A stretch of 64,000 bases of DNA from Chlorobium sp. (GTDB lineage: Bacteria > Bacteroidota > Chlorobiia > Chlorobiales > Chlorobiaceae): assembly GCA_028277225.1 (NCBI GenBank), contig JANQHB010000033.1:1-64000 (forward strand), in the 5' to 3' direction. The translations under genes were made by a program, and so were the position numbers. Position 1 is the stretch's first letter, and the number at the start of each line of letters is the position of its first letter. A model generated the notes under the pieces. That model was not told the DNA's origin. It saw only the letters and a program-made list of their open reading frames with translations, and made no database searches. Positions 8,527 to 17,130 of this stretch are shown here, in pieces.

Positions 8527-10359
8527 GTGAGCATTGTAATCAATAAAGAGACACGCGCTGTTATCATTGGTGGTGCAGCCGGCGTGAACGCGGCAAGGAA
8601 AATGGCCGAATTCGACTTTCTCGTCAAACGTCCCCTTACTGTACAGGCATTTGTCTATCCGCCGGAAGAGGGTCAGCAGAAAGAAATATTCCTTGGCGGC
8701 GAACTGAAAAACATCAAGGTATACTCTACACTTGAACAGGCACTTGCCGAAAATCCTCAGATCAACACCGCTCTTGTCTATCTTGGAGCATCACGCGCAA
8801 CAAAAGCGACAGAGGACGCTCTTCAATCTGAAAACATAAATCTTGTTTCGGTCATTACTGAAGGTGTGCCGGAAAAAGATGCCAAGAAACTTCGTATTCT
8901 TGCAGAGAGCAAAGGAAAGATCCTCAACGGACCTTCCTCCATCGGTATCATGTCGGCAGGCAAGTGTCGTCTCGGCGTTATCGGCGGCGAATACAAAAAC
9001 CTCAAGCTTTGTAACCTGTACAGGCCGGGCTCGTTCGGTGTTCTTACCAAGTCGGGCGGTCTTTCCAACGAAGCGATGTGGCTTTGCGCCCAGAACGGAA
9101 ACGGTGTGACATCGGCAGTCGCCGTCGGTGGTGACGCCTATCCCGGCACCGATTTTGTTACATATCTCGAAATGTTCGAAAAAGATCCTGAAACGAAAGC
9201 AGTCGTCATTATCGGCGAAGTAGGCGGATCGCTCGAAGAAGAAGCCGCTGGCTGGCTGGCTGCAGAAAAGCGTCGTATCAGGGTTATCGCTGCTATCGGT
9301 GGAACCTGCCAGGAAGTGCTGCCGCAGGGTATGAAATTCGGCCATGCCGGTGCCAAGGAAGGCAAGAAAGGTGCAGGATCTGCCCGTTCCAAAATGAATA
9401 TTCTCCGCGAGGCCGGTGCAGTTGTTCCGGATACCTTCGGCGGCCTGAGCAAGGCTATCAAACAGGTTTATGACGAACTTCTCACCGATGGTACTATTGC
9501 CCCTGAAGAACCGATTGCAGACGAACTGCTGCCCGATCTTCCGCCCAAGGTGCAGAAGATCATCAAGAAAGGCGAGGTTGTCGTCGAACCGCTTATTCGC
9601 ACCACAGTTTCCGATGACCGCGGTGAAGAACCCCGATACAGGGGCTATGCTGCTTCGGAACTCTGTGAGAAAGGCTATGGCATGGAAGATGTTATCGGTC
9701 TGCTCTGGAACAAGAAACTTCCGACACGTGAAGAGTCAGAGATCATCAAGCGCATCATCATGATTTCCGCCGACCACGGTCCGGCTGTTTCGGGGGCCTA
9801 CGGTGCCATTCTCGGTGCCTGTGCAGGAATAGACATGCCCCAGGCTGTTTCAGCAGGTATGACTATGATCGGCCCTCGTTTTGGAGGTGCTGTTACCAAT
9901 GCAGGCAAGTATTTCCAGATGGGTGTGAAGGACTTTCCGAACGACATACCCGGCTTTCTTGCCTGGATGAAGAAAAATGTCGGTCCTGTACCGGGTATCG
10001 GCCACCGCGTCAAGAGCCTGAAAAACCCTGACAAACGAGTCAAATACCTGATTTCCTATGTGAAGAACGAGACCTCGCTGCATACGCCTTGTCTTGACTT
10101 TGCAATGGAAGTCGAAAAAGTGACGACGGCCAAGAAGGATAACCTTATCCTGAACGTCGACGGTACCATGGGCGCGATCCTGATGGACCTCGGATTCCCG
10201 ATCCAGTCGCTCAACGGGTTCTTCGTGCTCGCACGTACTATCGGCATGATCGGACACTGGATAGACCAGAACGAGCAGAACTCCAGGCTGATCAGGCTGT
10301 ACGATTACCTCATCAACTACGCAGTAGAAGACGAGAGGGAAGTGCCTGATAAGAAGTAA
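8527..10359 (+). CDS. aclA: ATP-citrate lyase, large (alpha) subunit AclA
   Basis: This 610-residue catalytic subunit joins a succinyl-CoA-synthetase-alpha-like domain to a C-terminal citrate-synthase-like domain. The autophosphorylated histidine is visible as His273 in GMKFGHAGAKEG, and the citrate-synthase-type catalytic histidine as His493 in GIGHRVKSLKNPDKRV. Together with AclB it carries out ATP- and CoA-dependent citrate cleavage, which makes the reductive TCA cycle run in the CO2-fixing direction; it is the best single marker of the organism's lifestyle. Translation starts at a GTG. A strong hairpin terminator follows at 10391-10427, so the operon ends here. Confidence 0.98.
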   Translation: MSIVINKETRAVIIGGAAGVNAARKMAEFDFLVKRPLTVQAFVYPPEEGQQKEIFLGGELKNIKVYSTLEQALAENPQINTALVYLGASRATKATEDALQSENINLVSVITEGVPEKDAKKLRILAESKGKILNGPSSIGIMSAGKCRLGVIGGEYKNLKLCNLYRPGSFGVLTKSGGLSNEAMWLCAQNGNGVTSAVAVGGDAYPGTDFVTYLEMFEKDPETKAVVIIGEVGGSLEEEAAGWLAAEKRRIRVIAAIGGTCQEVLPQGMKFGHAGAKEGKKGAGSARSKMNILREAGAVVPDTFGGLSKAIKQVYDELLTDGTIAPEEPIADELLPDLPPKVQKIIKKGEVVVEPLIRTTVSDDRGEEPRYRGYAASELCEKGYGMEDVIGLLWNKKLPTREESEIIKRIIMISADHGPAVSGAYGAILGACAGIDMPQAVSAGMTMIGPRFGGAVTNAGKYFQMGVKDFPNDIPGFLAWMKKNVGPVPGIGHRVKSLKNPDKRVKYLISYVKNETSLHTPCLDFAMEVEKVTTAKKDNLILNVDGTMGAILMDLGFPIQSLNGFFVLARTIGMIGHWIDQNEQNSRLIRLYDYLINYAVEDEREVPDKK

Positions 10360-10390
10360 ACGCCTTTACCTGAGTCGTTTTATCCTGATG

Positions 10391-10427
10391 AAAAGCATGG
10401 TTGTCTGTTGACGGCCATGCTTTTTTT
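10391..10427 (+). terminator. Rho-independent terminator of the aclBA operon
   Basis: A perfect 10-bp stem (AAAAGCATGG, 10391-10400, with its complement at 10415-10424) is followed by an uninterrupted T tract to 10427. It lies 31 bp after the aclA stop. Confidence 0.85.
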
Positions 10428-10470
10428 GGGTCTCTGTCATATAATTACAGAAAACAAAACCCCCGCTATC

Positions 10471-10932
10471 ATGATAAAACTGCTTGAGATATTGCGATTC
10501 ATCGGCTGCGGCCTCGGTGTGTTTCTTGCTTACTATTTTGGAAATACGCCCGAAGAAATCCTTCGAATAATGACGCCATGGTTTATCGGTTCAGTTGCAG
10601 GGTTATCGGGAATTGAAGGATTGTTTTTCTCTGAAAAAGCGGCTCAGGAAAAGGGATTCGAGAAGGGAAGCAACTACCAGCGACAAAACGCCTTCTGGTT
10701 TCTTTCGATAACCTTAATTGCTTTTATTGCATATATTTATTGGTGGAATAGCTATGCAAACATAGCCCTTGTGCTTGTCTTCTGCCTCTTCCTTATCCTC
10801 TCAGCTATCAATCACGCGTATACCATTTATTCCGAAAAAAACCGGACATGGCAAAACGTTATTCGTCCTGTATTAACGGCGCTTCTTACGATTGTTTTCT
10901 GGCATCCCGTTACGTCCATACTGTTTCATTGA
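10471..10932 (+). CDS. Small integral membrane protein of unknown function
   Basis: I do not recognise this 153-residue protein. It has about four hydrophobic segments (roughly residues 5-25, 32-52, 74-90 and 92-112, with another near the C-terminus) separated by short charged loops, and no catalytic motif. I placed the start at the ATG at 10471, because the longer in-frame start (TTG at 10408) lies in the stem-loop of the aclA terminator. An inner-membrane location is inferred from hydrophobicity only. The following 287 bases (10933-11219) show no convincing gene. Confidence 0.6.
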   Translation: MIKLLEILRFIGCGLGVFLAYYFGNTPEEILRIMTPWFIGSVAGLSGIEGLFFSEKAAQEKGFEKGSNYQRQNAFWFLSITLIAFIAYIYWWNSYANIALVLVFCLFLILSAINHAYTIYSEKNRTWQNVIRPVLTALLTIVFWHPVTSILFH

Positions 10933-11219
10933 AAACGATGTAACGGGATTATTCCTGAATAATTCATTCATGATAAGCTGGAAGAATGCCCGAAATACGT
11001 CTGTATTGAAAAAGAATGAGACTGATTTGCAACCTGAAGAAGAGAGCTGTCTGCAGAGTGATTCGTGTGAGGGTTTAGGATGAAAGGAAAGTGTTTTTGA
11101 TATCGTTATGAAATCATAACGAAATCAGAATAGTGTTGAATTCGTGCTCGTATATTCATCCTGAAGGCTTATCGGTGAATCCGGATAGCGTCGTTCAGGC
11201 CATGAGCATGTTTTAAGAG

Positions 11220-12083
11220 CTAGGCCTGTTGCTTTTCAGGCGCGTTTTTCTCGCCAAACAGTACAGTAATGGTCAAAACCACGAGCACAATGACCATGAG
11301 TACGATTTCAATGACATAATTTGACGGTTCGATCCATATTTCTGTGAAGAGGTTCCAGCGGCCAAGGATCTCGATAAAATTCCAGAAAATGATCACCGTC
11401 GGGATAGCATAACGGATAGCATAGGCTAACTGGTTTATTTTAATGAGTTTAAAAAAAAGAATGAGTGACCATAGAGCAGAAGCAAATGCTATGAAATATG
11501 TGACCGGGTGTCTGTCGCCTGCAAAATTCTGATCGTAAGCAAGCAGCAGAAGAAGATAAAATGCCCATAAAAGGATATTGAATTCCATAAATGTGACCAT
11601 TGCCGTGTTTCGGGTCGATTTTGCAAAGTCGGTCATTTTTTCGATCCTGAATGTTTTCTGCAGCCACAGAAAAAAACGGCATCCTGTACGCACACCAAAG
11701 AGATAATAGAGCATGATAACGGCAAAAAAACCCAGCGATGATGGCATGATAAGGTATTCGGCTTTGGTGATTATTTCACCGTTTTCCATCAGCGACTCGA
11801 CACCTGTTCTATTGGCATAGTAGGAAAAGCCGAACTCTATCCAGCCTGTCCAGACAAACAGAGCGCCAAACAAGCCAAGAAACGTTGCCGGCAGTGCTTT
11901 AGCCATAGTCATGCCAGCCAGAAGCAGCCCGACACCGATCAAGCCAAGGATCACCGCAGCAAGATAGACGTTTTCGAGACCCAGGTTCTTTTCCATAAGG
12001 ATCATTGCTGCATGTCCCAGAGGCATGGTCAACAGAACGATTATGAACGCTGCGATACCGGTAAACGGTTTTTTCATTTTCAT
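11220..12083 (-). CDS. Multi-pass membrane protein of unknown function
   Basis: The 287-residue protein is almost entirely hydrophobic, with about eight predicted membrane helices and a short basic/acidic tail (GEKNAPEKQQA). I recognise no family motif. The start was set at the ATG at 12083 (MKMKKPF) because the only longer in-frame start is a TTG and the basic KMKKP leader before the first helix is typical. No ribosome binding site is obvious. No neighbour suggests a function. Confidence 0.6.
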   Translation of the reverse strand: MKMKKPFTGIAAFIIVLLTMPLGHAAMILMEKNLGLENVYLAAVILGLIGVGLLLAGMTMAKALPATFLGLFGALFVWTGWIEFGFSYYANRTGVESLMENGEIITKAEYLIMPSSLGFFAVIMLYYLFGVRTGCRFFLWLQKTFRIEKMTDFAKSTRNTAMVTFMEFNILLWAFYLLLLLAYDQNFAGDRHPVTYFIAFASALWSLILFFKLIKINQLAYAIRYAIPTVIIFWNFIEILGRWNLFTEIWIEPSNYVIEIVLMVIVLVVLTITVLFGEKNAPEKQQA

Positions 12084-12330
12084 AGTGATCGTGTTTATAT
12101 CCAAGGCAAACAAACGAAGCTCCCGCTAAGAAAGCATGCCATCCAGGTCTACAGGTCTTTAGCCCAAGTCCATAGGTTGACAGGACGAGAATAATGTACT
12201 CATATTTAACGCTTCACACCATAACCGTTCGATGAATGCCGTATCAATAGCCCGGCTTTGATGTCCAAGCAAAGTTTTGTAACGATTTCTTCGCACTCAC
12301 CGTCACACCTTTTAAACGGTACGATAGGTC

Positions 12331-12367
12331 AAAAAGCATGACTGCCTCTTCGACAGTCATGCTTTTT
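12331..12367. terminator. Strong hairpin terminator
   Basis: A perfect 14-bp stem (12331-12344 with 12354-12367) closes a 9-nt loop and is bordered by A5 and T6 tracts. It lies downstream of the decayed AbiEii-type gene pair on the minus strand and probably served it. Confidence 0.75.
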
Positions 12368-12429
12368 TGTTGAGAGGACATTTCATCTGGTTGTCTACAG
12401 GCTGGGAGTTGAAACAGGTTGGTAAGGAA

Positions 12430-12686
12430 AGAGCTGGTTGTCAGGTTCCAGTAGGCCCAAGAACGTCTGTCAAAAATGCCGGGAGGAGCGTTTTCTAAAA
12501 CCTCATGGAATTCATCGGATCCCATACCACTATGCCTTTCAGAGCTTTTAGATATTCTACGGTGCCGTATGTCATCGCATACGCGAGGAAATGCACCGGA
12601 TCGGCAAGCGCTTCCTCTGGTTCCATGAACCAAACGACGCGGCGAGCCACATTCAAAGTTTCAGACGTAACAGGTAAAGATTTCAT
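12430..12686 (-). pseudogene. Frameshifted partner gene of an AbiEii-type nucleotidyltransferase
   Basis: Two reading frames together give one protein. The first (from 12686) reads MKSLPVTSETLNVARRVVWF...YAMTYGTVEYLKALKG, then hits an early stop. The second, entered around 12530, continues with SDEFHEVLENAPPGIFDRRSWAYWNL. This matches a small protein commonly encoded with AbiEii-family nucleotidyltransferases and thought to act as its antitoxin partner. After RSWAYWNL (about 12430) similarity is lost. The start overlaps the upstream gene by 4 bp, the remains of an operon. It is probably inactive, with one frameshift plus a damaged 3' end. Confidence 0.6.
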
Positions 12687-13090
12687 GGCATATATCCGTT
12701 TTCATCCTTCCGCTGGGCATAGGGTGTTAACACCGGCAGATTGGTAGGATCGACAATCTCAACAGCTGAAAGTAAGCGCTTGCGCACATCTTCGGGCAAG
12801 CCTGGAAGATAATCAAAAAAGGATAAGGCCTTTAAGGAAATCAAAGGATTGAAACTGTGACCATATACGACACGTCCGGCAGGCCAATCCAATGCGTCAA
12901 TGTTCTGATAGTCTTTTGCCTCGGTTCGTTTTTGAATGACAGCAACTTTTGTTCTTGCAATATCCAGCAATGATGCTACATGGAACGAACGCCTTTCAAC
13001 CTTTTCGCGCGGTGCAGCTTGCCCAAGACCAAGTGCACTAAAAAAGGAGAATAAAACAGGGCCATTCCGTTCAACACGGCAAGTCAACAT
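12683..13090 (-). pseudogene. N-terminally truncated AbiEii-type nucleotidyltransferase
   Basis: The 135-residue reading frame keeps only the C-terminal part of an AbiEii/AbiGii-type nucleotidyltransferase. The diagnostic stretch is VASLLDIARTKVAVIQKRTEAKDY, followed by a YGHSFNPLISLKALSFFDYLPGLP region typical of the subfamily. The nucleotidyltransferase active site (a GGTAL...DLDFF segment in the N-terminal half) is absent, and upstream sequence does not restore it, so the enzyme cannot be functional as read. Intact relatives act as toxins of type IV or type VII-like toxin-antitoxin or abortive-infection systems. It is followed by the frameshifted partner gene. Confidence 0.65.
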
Positions 13091-13160
13091 ATTAGGGGGG
13101 AAACCTCTGTATACGCTCTGCTCCTTTGAGATAGGGAATAAGCAAAAACTTCAATATTCG

Positions 13161-13421
13161 CTATTTGACATAATATTTAGGTCGTCCCCATATTGCATTA
13201 CGTATTTGCTGTTGCATTACAGCCCTGTTCCAAGAATCTTGGAATGTTTCGGGCTTTTCTTTATTCATAGTATTTTGATAAGAAGTGCTACAACCATTGA
13301 AGAAAAAGAGTACACATGAAAAGATAATTATTACTAATACAGGCTTCGATGTTGCATTTGAATATTTTTTTCCATTCTGCCAATGGCATAGAATTCTTAC
13401 GAGTGAAACCAATAAAACCAC
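13161..13421 (-). CDS. Possible short lipoprotein
   Basis: The frame encodes a hydrophobic stretch (about residues 28-42) ending in FNGC, which resembles a lipobox, followed by a short polar tail (STSYQNTMNKEKPETFQDSWNRAV...). If real it would be a small lipoprotein of about 45 mature residues. There is no ATG in frame ahead of the hydrophobic stretch and only TTG/GTG starts are possible, and it overlaps another frame. It may be a remnant. Confidence 0.3.
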   Translation of the reverse strand: MVLLVSLVRILCHWQNGKKYSNATSKPVLVIIIFSCVLFFFNGCSTSYQNTMNKEKPETFQDSWNRAVMQQQIRNAIWGRPKYYVK

Positions 13422-13515
13422 CGATAGCCATACCAGGAAGACATCCTAATATAGCATTACCATTGTCTTTAACCCCTATAAAACGACTCAATTTCGGGAT
13501 TTTTTTGCTTGTCAC
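13288..13515 (-). CDS. Uncertain short reading frame, GTG start
   Basis: The 75-codon frame begins MTSKKIPKLSRFIGVKDNGNAILGCLPGMAIGGFIGF, which reads like genuine coding sequence with a short hydrophobic helix. It then turns into a low-quality tail overlapping the lipoprotein-like frame. A frameshift near 13400 that once joined the two frames is possible. No family is recognised. Confidence 0.25.
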   Translation of the reverse strand: MTSKKIPKLSRFIGVKDNGNAILGCLPGMAIGGFIGFTRKNSMPLAEWKKIFKCNIEACISNNYLFMCTLFLQWL

Positions 13516-13531
13516 CTAACAAAACCCCACA

Positions 13532-13687
13532 TCATCGAATTTGTTTATTATGAATGAAAGATGGTAAATTTTTCAATGATTTATCAGCATTATTCTGTCC
13601 AGAAACAAAAATTGAAAAACCAATAATTATAAACACAATACCCACAACAAGCAAAAAATTTTGTTTCACATTTGCTTCCCTCATCAT
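13532..13687 (-). CDS. Small single-helix membrane protein, 51 residues
   Basis: An ATG at 13687 follows an AGAGGG ribosome binding site at suitable distance. The product has one clear membrane helix (about residues 11-29, FLLVVGIVFIIIGFSIFVSG) and a short polar tail. I do not recognise it. It lies 16 bp upstream of the next leftward reading frame, with which it may form a transcript in the accessory patch. Confidence 0.4.
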   Translation of the reverse strand: MMREANVKQNFLLVVGIVFIIIGFSIFVSGQNNADKSLKNLPSFIHNKQIR

Positions 13688-13905
13688 TACCCTCTTCTAT
13701 TAAAGATTGAAGAAAATGCCTCACCGGAAAGACAGTTAAAAACATCGTATTTGATCGTCGCTTGTTGTATAATATATATTATGTGATAGTTGTGTTACTA
13801 CACACGTACACCCACCTTTTGACTCATAACAGATTCTGCAATTATAGTGCCAACAGGATTTATTGAAGGGGACGCCAAACAAAAAAACTAAAAAAGGAGG
13901 CCATT

Positions 13906-14583
13906 ATGGGATGTTTACTCAGCTTCTTGAGCAAAAGAGCTCGAGAGCGGGGCTATGTTAAATGCTTGTTGCAGCATGAATCTCTACAAAAAGAGGCAGA
14001 GCAGGCAATGAGGATAAATCCGAAGATCTCGTTAATCGTGACATTTGTAATGCTGTTCTGTATTGCTTTTGCAAATGACGCTGAGGCTAAGAAATTACAG
14101 GTCGATATAGGTACCGAGGTAGTTATTAGCTCTGATTACAAAGATATGCTTGAAGATTATTATGACGACGTTGGGGGCGGCTGGGGATGGTGGGGTTTTC
14201 ATCTTGGTTTACGTTACAATGTCAACGAACAATTTTCTGTTACTCCGACTATTGGTGTTTTACTGAATCATATTGAAGTGCTTGGGTGGGGGGATGATTC
14301 CTATTTCAACTCCATTGTTGTGCCCTCTATTGTTTTGCGTTACGCATTCAAACAGGCACCATCTTTATTCATCAGTGGTGAGGTCAACTACAATTTCCCC
14401 AACAGTGGAAGTGACCTTCACGAGTTTGACTCAGGTGACATCGGGTTTGGAGGCACTCTTGGCTATGTGTTTAGTGGTGATTTGTCAATCGAAGCAGGAT
14501 ACACATACATACCGGTTGAGGTTGAGGCGGAAAGTGAAAACATAGGTGGCGGCATAGTTTTTCGACTGGGAACATCACTTTAG
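13906..14583 (+). CDS. Outer-membrane beta-barrel-like protein
   Basis: The 225-residue protein looks like a small outer-membrane beta-barrel. After a signal-peptide-like segment (residues about 40-60, ending in a DAEAKK cleavage region) there are alternating amphipathic strands such as WWGFHLGLRYNVN, FSVTPTIGVLL and FGGTLGYVFSGDLSIEAGYTYIPV, as in OmpA-barrel-like proteins. A very strong ribosome binding site (AAGGAGG) precedes the ATG at 13906, but this puts 34 odd residues before the signal peptide; an ATG at 14008 would give a normal secretory start. It does not end in the usual aromatic residue. It lies in the AT-richer patch with other envelope genes; the function is unknown. Confidence 0.65.
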   Translation: MGCLLSFLSKRARERGYVKCLLQHESLQKEAEQAMRINPKISLIVTFVMLFCIAFANDAEAKKLQVDIGTEVVISSDYKDMLEDYYDDVGGGWGWWGFHLGLRYNVNEQFSVTPTIGVLLNHIEVLGWGDDSYFNSIVVPSIVLRYAFKQAPSLFISGEVNYNFPNSGSDLHEFDSGDIGFGGTLGYVFSGDLSIEAGYTYIPVEVEAESENIGGGIVFRLGTSL

Positions 14584-14619
14584 ATTTGCAAAAAGAGATA
14601 ATATAAATCCAAACATAAA

Positions 14620-15108
14620 ATGAAAAATCAAATGAAAAAGAAGCTTTTAACAGTATTAATACTTATCCCTCTATGTGCATCGTTTACCGGTTGTGCAACA
14701 ATAATGGATGGTAGCACACAAACAATTGGCTTTTCAAGCAGCCCAACAAATGCCTTAGTAACAATTAATGGTAAAGTAATTGGAAATACCCCCTTAACAG
14801 AAGATTTAAAAAGGAAAGAAAAACATAATGTCATAATGACTCTAGAAGGATATCAGCCCTATGAAATTACCCTCACAAAAAAATCAAATGGTTGGGTATG
14901 GGGGAATATCATATTTGGAGGACTAATAGGTTTGGTTGTTGACGCCTCAACAGGAGCTATGTATAAACTTACACCTGAGCAAGTTGAGGCAAATCTCAAA
15001 AGCAATGATACAGCTTCAATCATCACAGAAGGAAACACTCTTTATGTTGCAGTAACCCTGAAACCTGTTGCGTCATGGAAAAAGATTGGTAACATGAAGC
15101 AGCTATAA
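14620..15108 (+). CDS. PEGA-domain lipoprotein
   Basis: The 162-residue protein starts with a lipoprotein signal ending in a lipobox (SFTGCATIMDG). Residues about 35-80 form a PEGA domain, recognisable from FSSSPTNALVTINGKVIGNTPL and the later HNVIMTLEGYQPYEITL. PEGA domains are small beta-sandwiches often found on surface-anchored proteins. A second hydrophobic glycine-rich stretch (IIFGGLIGLVVDASTGAMYKL) follows, a combination common in this lipoprotein group. It lies 36 bp after the beta-barrel gene and may be cotranscribed. The role is unknown. Confidence 0.75.
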   Translation: MKNQMKKKLLTVLILIPLCASFTGCATIMDGSTQTIGFSSSPTNALVTINGKVIGNTPLTEDLKRKEKHNVIMTLEGYQPYEITLTKKSNGWVWGNIIFGGLIGLVVDASTGAMYKLTPEQVEANLKSNDTASIITEGNTLYVAVTLKPVASWKKIGNMKQL

Positions 15109-15132
15109 AGTCAACTTCATATGCCAATAGCT

Positions 15133-15162
15133 TAAAGGATCACTTGAAAGGGTGGTCCTTTA
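15133..15162 (+). terminator. Hairpin, possible weak terminator
   Basis: An 11-bp stem (15133-15143 with 15152-15162, one G-T pair) lies 25 bp after the PEGA lipoprotein gene. No T tract follows, so termination would be weak. Confidence 0.4.
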
Positions 15163-15241
15163 GGCGTTATTGAGTACCTTTATGAAGAATGGCTGTTTAC
15201 ACAGTTTTCTGAATAGACTCTTAATGCTGAAAGGTCAACCA

Positions 15242-15514
15242 ATGAAAAAAGTCACTCTTTCAATTCTTTTAACCATTTTCTGTCTCTTTCCAACATTCTG
15301 TTTGGCTGAAACAGAAAAGGTATATTATATGAAATCCGATGCTGGTTATTGGAAAAAAATTAGTCCTCCGCCAAACCACCCCGAATGTGAATGTCAAATT
15401 TATACAAAAGACAAGTGGGAGTGTGTTACTGAGGAGGAAGCTAAAAACACTAGTGCACCAGTTATCTGCGGACAATACGCCAGAAATATTATGATTCAAT
15501 TAAGAGTAAAATAA
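15242..15514 (+). CDS. Small secreted protein, 90 residues
   Basis: The ATG at 15242 begins a clear signal peptide (MKKVTLSILLTIFCLFPTFCLAE) with probable cleavage after CLA. The mature part of about 68 residues has four cysteines (in CECQ, WECV and VICG), which could form two disulfides in the periplasm. I do not recognise a family. The longer in-frame start at 15170 was rejected because it overlaps the hairpin region and puts residues before the signal peptide. Confidence 0.5.
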   Translation: MKKVTLSILLTIFCLFPTFCLAETEKVYYMKSDAGYWKKISPPPNHPECECQIYTKDKWECVTEEEAKNTSAPVICGQYARNIMIQLRVK

Positions 15515-15642
15515 TTTATATACTCTAAACACATATTTAATATATGCTGATAGTAGTAATACAAAAAATTATGATCTCGGAAAATCTTATAAATGGTTAT
15601 ATAAATCAGTAATAAATAAAAACACAAAAGCAAAATCAAGAA

Positions 15643-15957
15643 TTGATTCTTTTTAAAAAAATCATCGGCAAAAGTTATCAGGGAGGTATTATTGGATATA
15701 TATTTTACTCAGAGCAGATTTCAAACTATACGATTGCAGATGAGTCTGAGATTAATTCTTGGGGGCCAATGAATGGAAAAGGAAGGCATATAAGGGGCGT
15801 TCTCAAAAGTCTCAAGCTACCGATGGAAATGATAGTATTTCACGCAAAATCAGAACCAACTCCATTTGTTATTGTGCAGGTTTCTGCTCAAGAAGAAAGG
15901 CATCTTGTTGTTGATGGATTTGTTTTGATCAAATCTGCTTTTAAAAAAGTAGATTAA
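15643..15957 (+). CDS. Hypothetical protein, start uncertain
   Basis: The frame encodes about 104 residues of ordinary globular composition (…GWxP-like NSWGPMNGKGRH, VQVSAQEERHLVVDGFVLI). No ATG is available before a TAA at 15613-15615; only a TTG at 15643 can start it, and I see no ribosome binding site. It is either a 5'-truncated remnant or a gene with an unusual start. No family is recognised. Confidence 0.3.
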   Translation: MILFKKIIGKSYQGGIIGYIFYSEQISNYTIADESEINSWGPMNGKGRHIRGVLKSLKLPMEMIVFHAKSEPTPFVIVQVSAQEERHLVVDGFVLIKSAFKKVD

Positions 15958-16078
15958 AAATGCGTTTACTTTACATAATATATATTATACAACAAAATTA
16001 GTGTTGATGCAAAAAAAATTAAAGAGAAAAACCGTTCGGGCTCTGCTCTACCTTGCGCATCCGATTGTGCGTTGCAGG

Positions 16079-16345
16079 TCATCCATGGTTTTTCCTCTTG
16101 ATATATACTGACAAACTCGGTGTTCTCCGGGCCTGCTTACCTGACTTTCTCAGTTTTGAAATAAGATCGGGCCGGCTTTTGTGAACGGCGGCAACTCGGC
16201 ATGCATCTCCTTCTGAAAGGGCTTTGGAGGCGGATTCTGCAGCGTAGAGACCGCTTTTCAGGGCGGTATAGATGCCTTCCTTCCCCGGTCAGTGGATCGA
16301 CAAAACTCGCGGCATCCGCGTCGAACTGTTGCATTACTGGTATTC
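16079..16345 (-). pseudogene. Fragment of a geranylgeranyl-reductase-family FAD oxidoreductase
   Basis: The first frame reads DADAASFVDPLTGEG, the conserved segment after the GD box of geranylgeranyl-reductase-like flavoproteins. After one frameshift (about 16275) the other frame continues with GIYTALKSGLYAAESASKAL and runs to a TGA at 16079. Upstream of about 16345 the frame is closed and the Rossmann FAD-binding half is missing. It is therefore a C-terminal remnant only. Intact relatives include BchP and archaeal-type lipid reductases; which parent it came from cannot be said. Confidence 0.6.
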
Positions 16346-16499
16346 TGAAATTATCTCATCGAACAAACCGCTTTCCTATAAATAGAGAAATAAAGCAGGT
16401 GGCTTATCCCGTTGCAGGTAAGGTTTTCGTTGAAAATCATGGGGTTTAACTGGAAATAATGTCGATAAAGAAGACTGTAAATACAATCGTAACAGATTG

Positions 16500-16898
16500 T
16501 TATCCTTGTTCATCCTGAATAACAGAATTGGTTTTCAGCCAGCGGGAAAAACTGGCCTCATCAATTTCACCTGCAGCCAACGACAGTACCATATTTACCG
16601 CTTCGGCTTCTGACGACGTCAACTGCCAACCGTTAATATTCAGGAACACATAGGCAGCCAGAAAACCGGTGCGCTTGTTGCCGTCAACAAACGGATGGTT
16701 ACGTATAATGCCATAAGCATAGGATGCGGCGAGGTCAAAAATTGACGGTTCGTTGCCATAATGCGCCTGGTTTTGTGGTCGCGCCAGTGCTGATGATAAA
16801 AGGCCTGCATCACGAATGCCTGTGTCTCCGCCATGCTCGGCAATTTGTTCATCATGTATTGCCAGAACCACTCCTTCAAGGAGCCATCGCCAGTTCAT
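16500..16898 (-). CDS. doc: Doc-type toxin (Fic/DOC fold)
   Basis: The 132-residue protein has the Doc signature HPFVDGNKRTGF (residues 68-79), the active-site loop with which Doc toxins phosphorylate elongation factor Tu and stop translation. It begins with an ATG that overlaps the stop of the upstream antitoxin gene by 4 bp. Length and motif agree with the death-on-curing family. The unusual point is the partner: a MazE/AbrB-type antitoxin instead of the Phd antitoxin of phage P1, although AbrB-Doc pairs are known in bacterial genomes. It belongs to the accessory patch and is apparently intact. Confidence 0.9.
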   Translation of the reverse strand: MNWRWLLEGVVLAIHDEQIAEHGGDTGIRDAGLLSSALARPQNQAHYGNEPSIFDLAASYAYGIIRNHPFVDGNKRTGFLAAYVFLNINGWQLTSSEAEAVNMVLSLAAGEIDEASFSRWLKTNSVIQDEQG

Positions 16899-17116
16899 TT
16901 GGCAAGCTCATGGAGAGCGTTCCGGTATTCAGACATTCCCTGACGTGCGGCCTCAATTTGTTCGGCAAATTCAGGATCGTAGGGTGTCACGATATATCCC
17001 GCAGGGGTTTCGGTCAAATACACAATGTCCCCTTGCTTGACTTTCAGGCGCTCAGTTGCAGCCTTTGGCAGGATAACTCCTGTAGAATTACCTATTTTTG
17101 TTACTGTTGCACGCAT
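16895..17116 (-). CDS. AbrB/MazE-type antitoxin
   Basis: The 73-residue protein has an N-terminal SpoVT/AbrB swapped-hairpin DNA-binding domain: TVTKIGNSTGVILPKAATERLKVKQGDIVYL. The remaining 30 residues form the part expected to bind and neutralise the toxin. The ATG at 17116 follows an AAGGTG ribosome binding site. It is the first gene of the operon with the Doc toxin and probably represses its own promoter through the repeats at 17131-17153. Confidence 0.9.
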   Translation of the reverse strand: MRATVTKIGNSTGVILPKAATERLKVKQGDIVYLTETPAGYIVTPYDPEFAEQIEAARQGMSEYRNALHELAK

Positions 17117-17130
17117 AGGAACACCTTTAT

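Noticed and set aside
7404..8627. 407-codon open frame on the minus strand
   Set aside because: It is antisense to aclB and the start of aclA, whose protein matches are unambiguous; the antisense product has no recognisable motif.
10408..10470. TTG start for the small membrane protein after aclA
   Set aside because: It falls within the hairpin and T tract of the aclBA terminator, so translation from the downstream ATG at 10471 is more likely.
10892..11083. 63-codon frame after the membrane protein gene
   Set aside because: It overlaps the end of that gene, has low-quality composition and no ribosome binding site.
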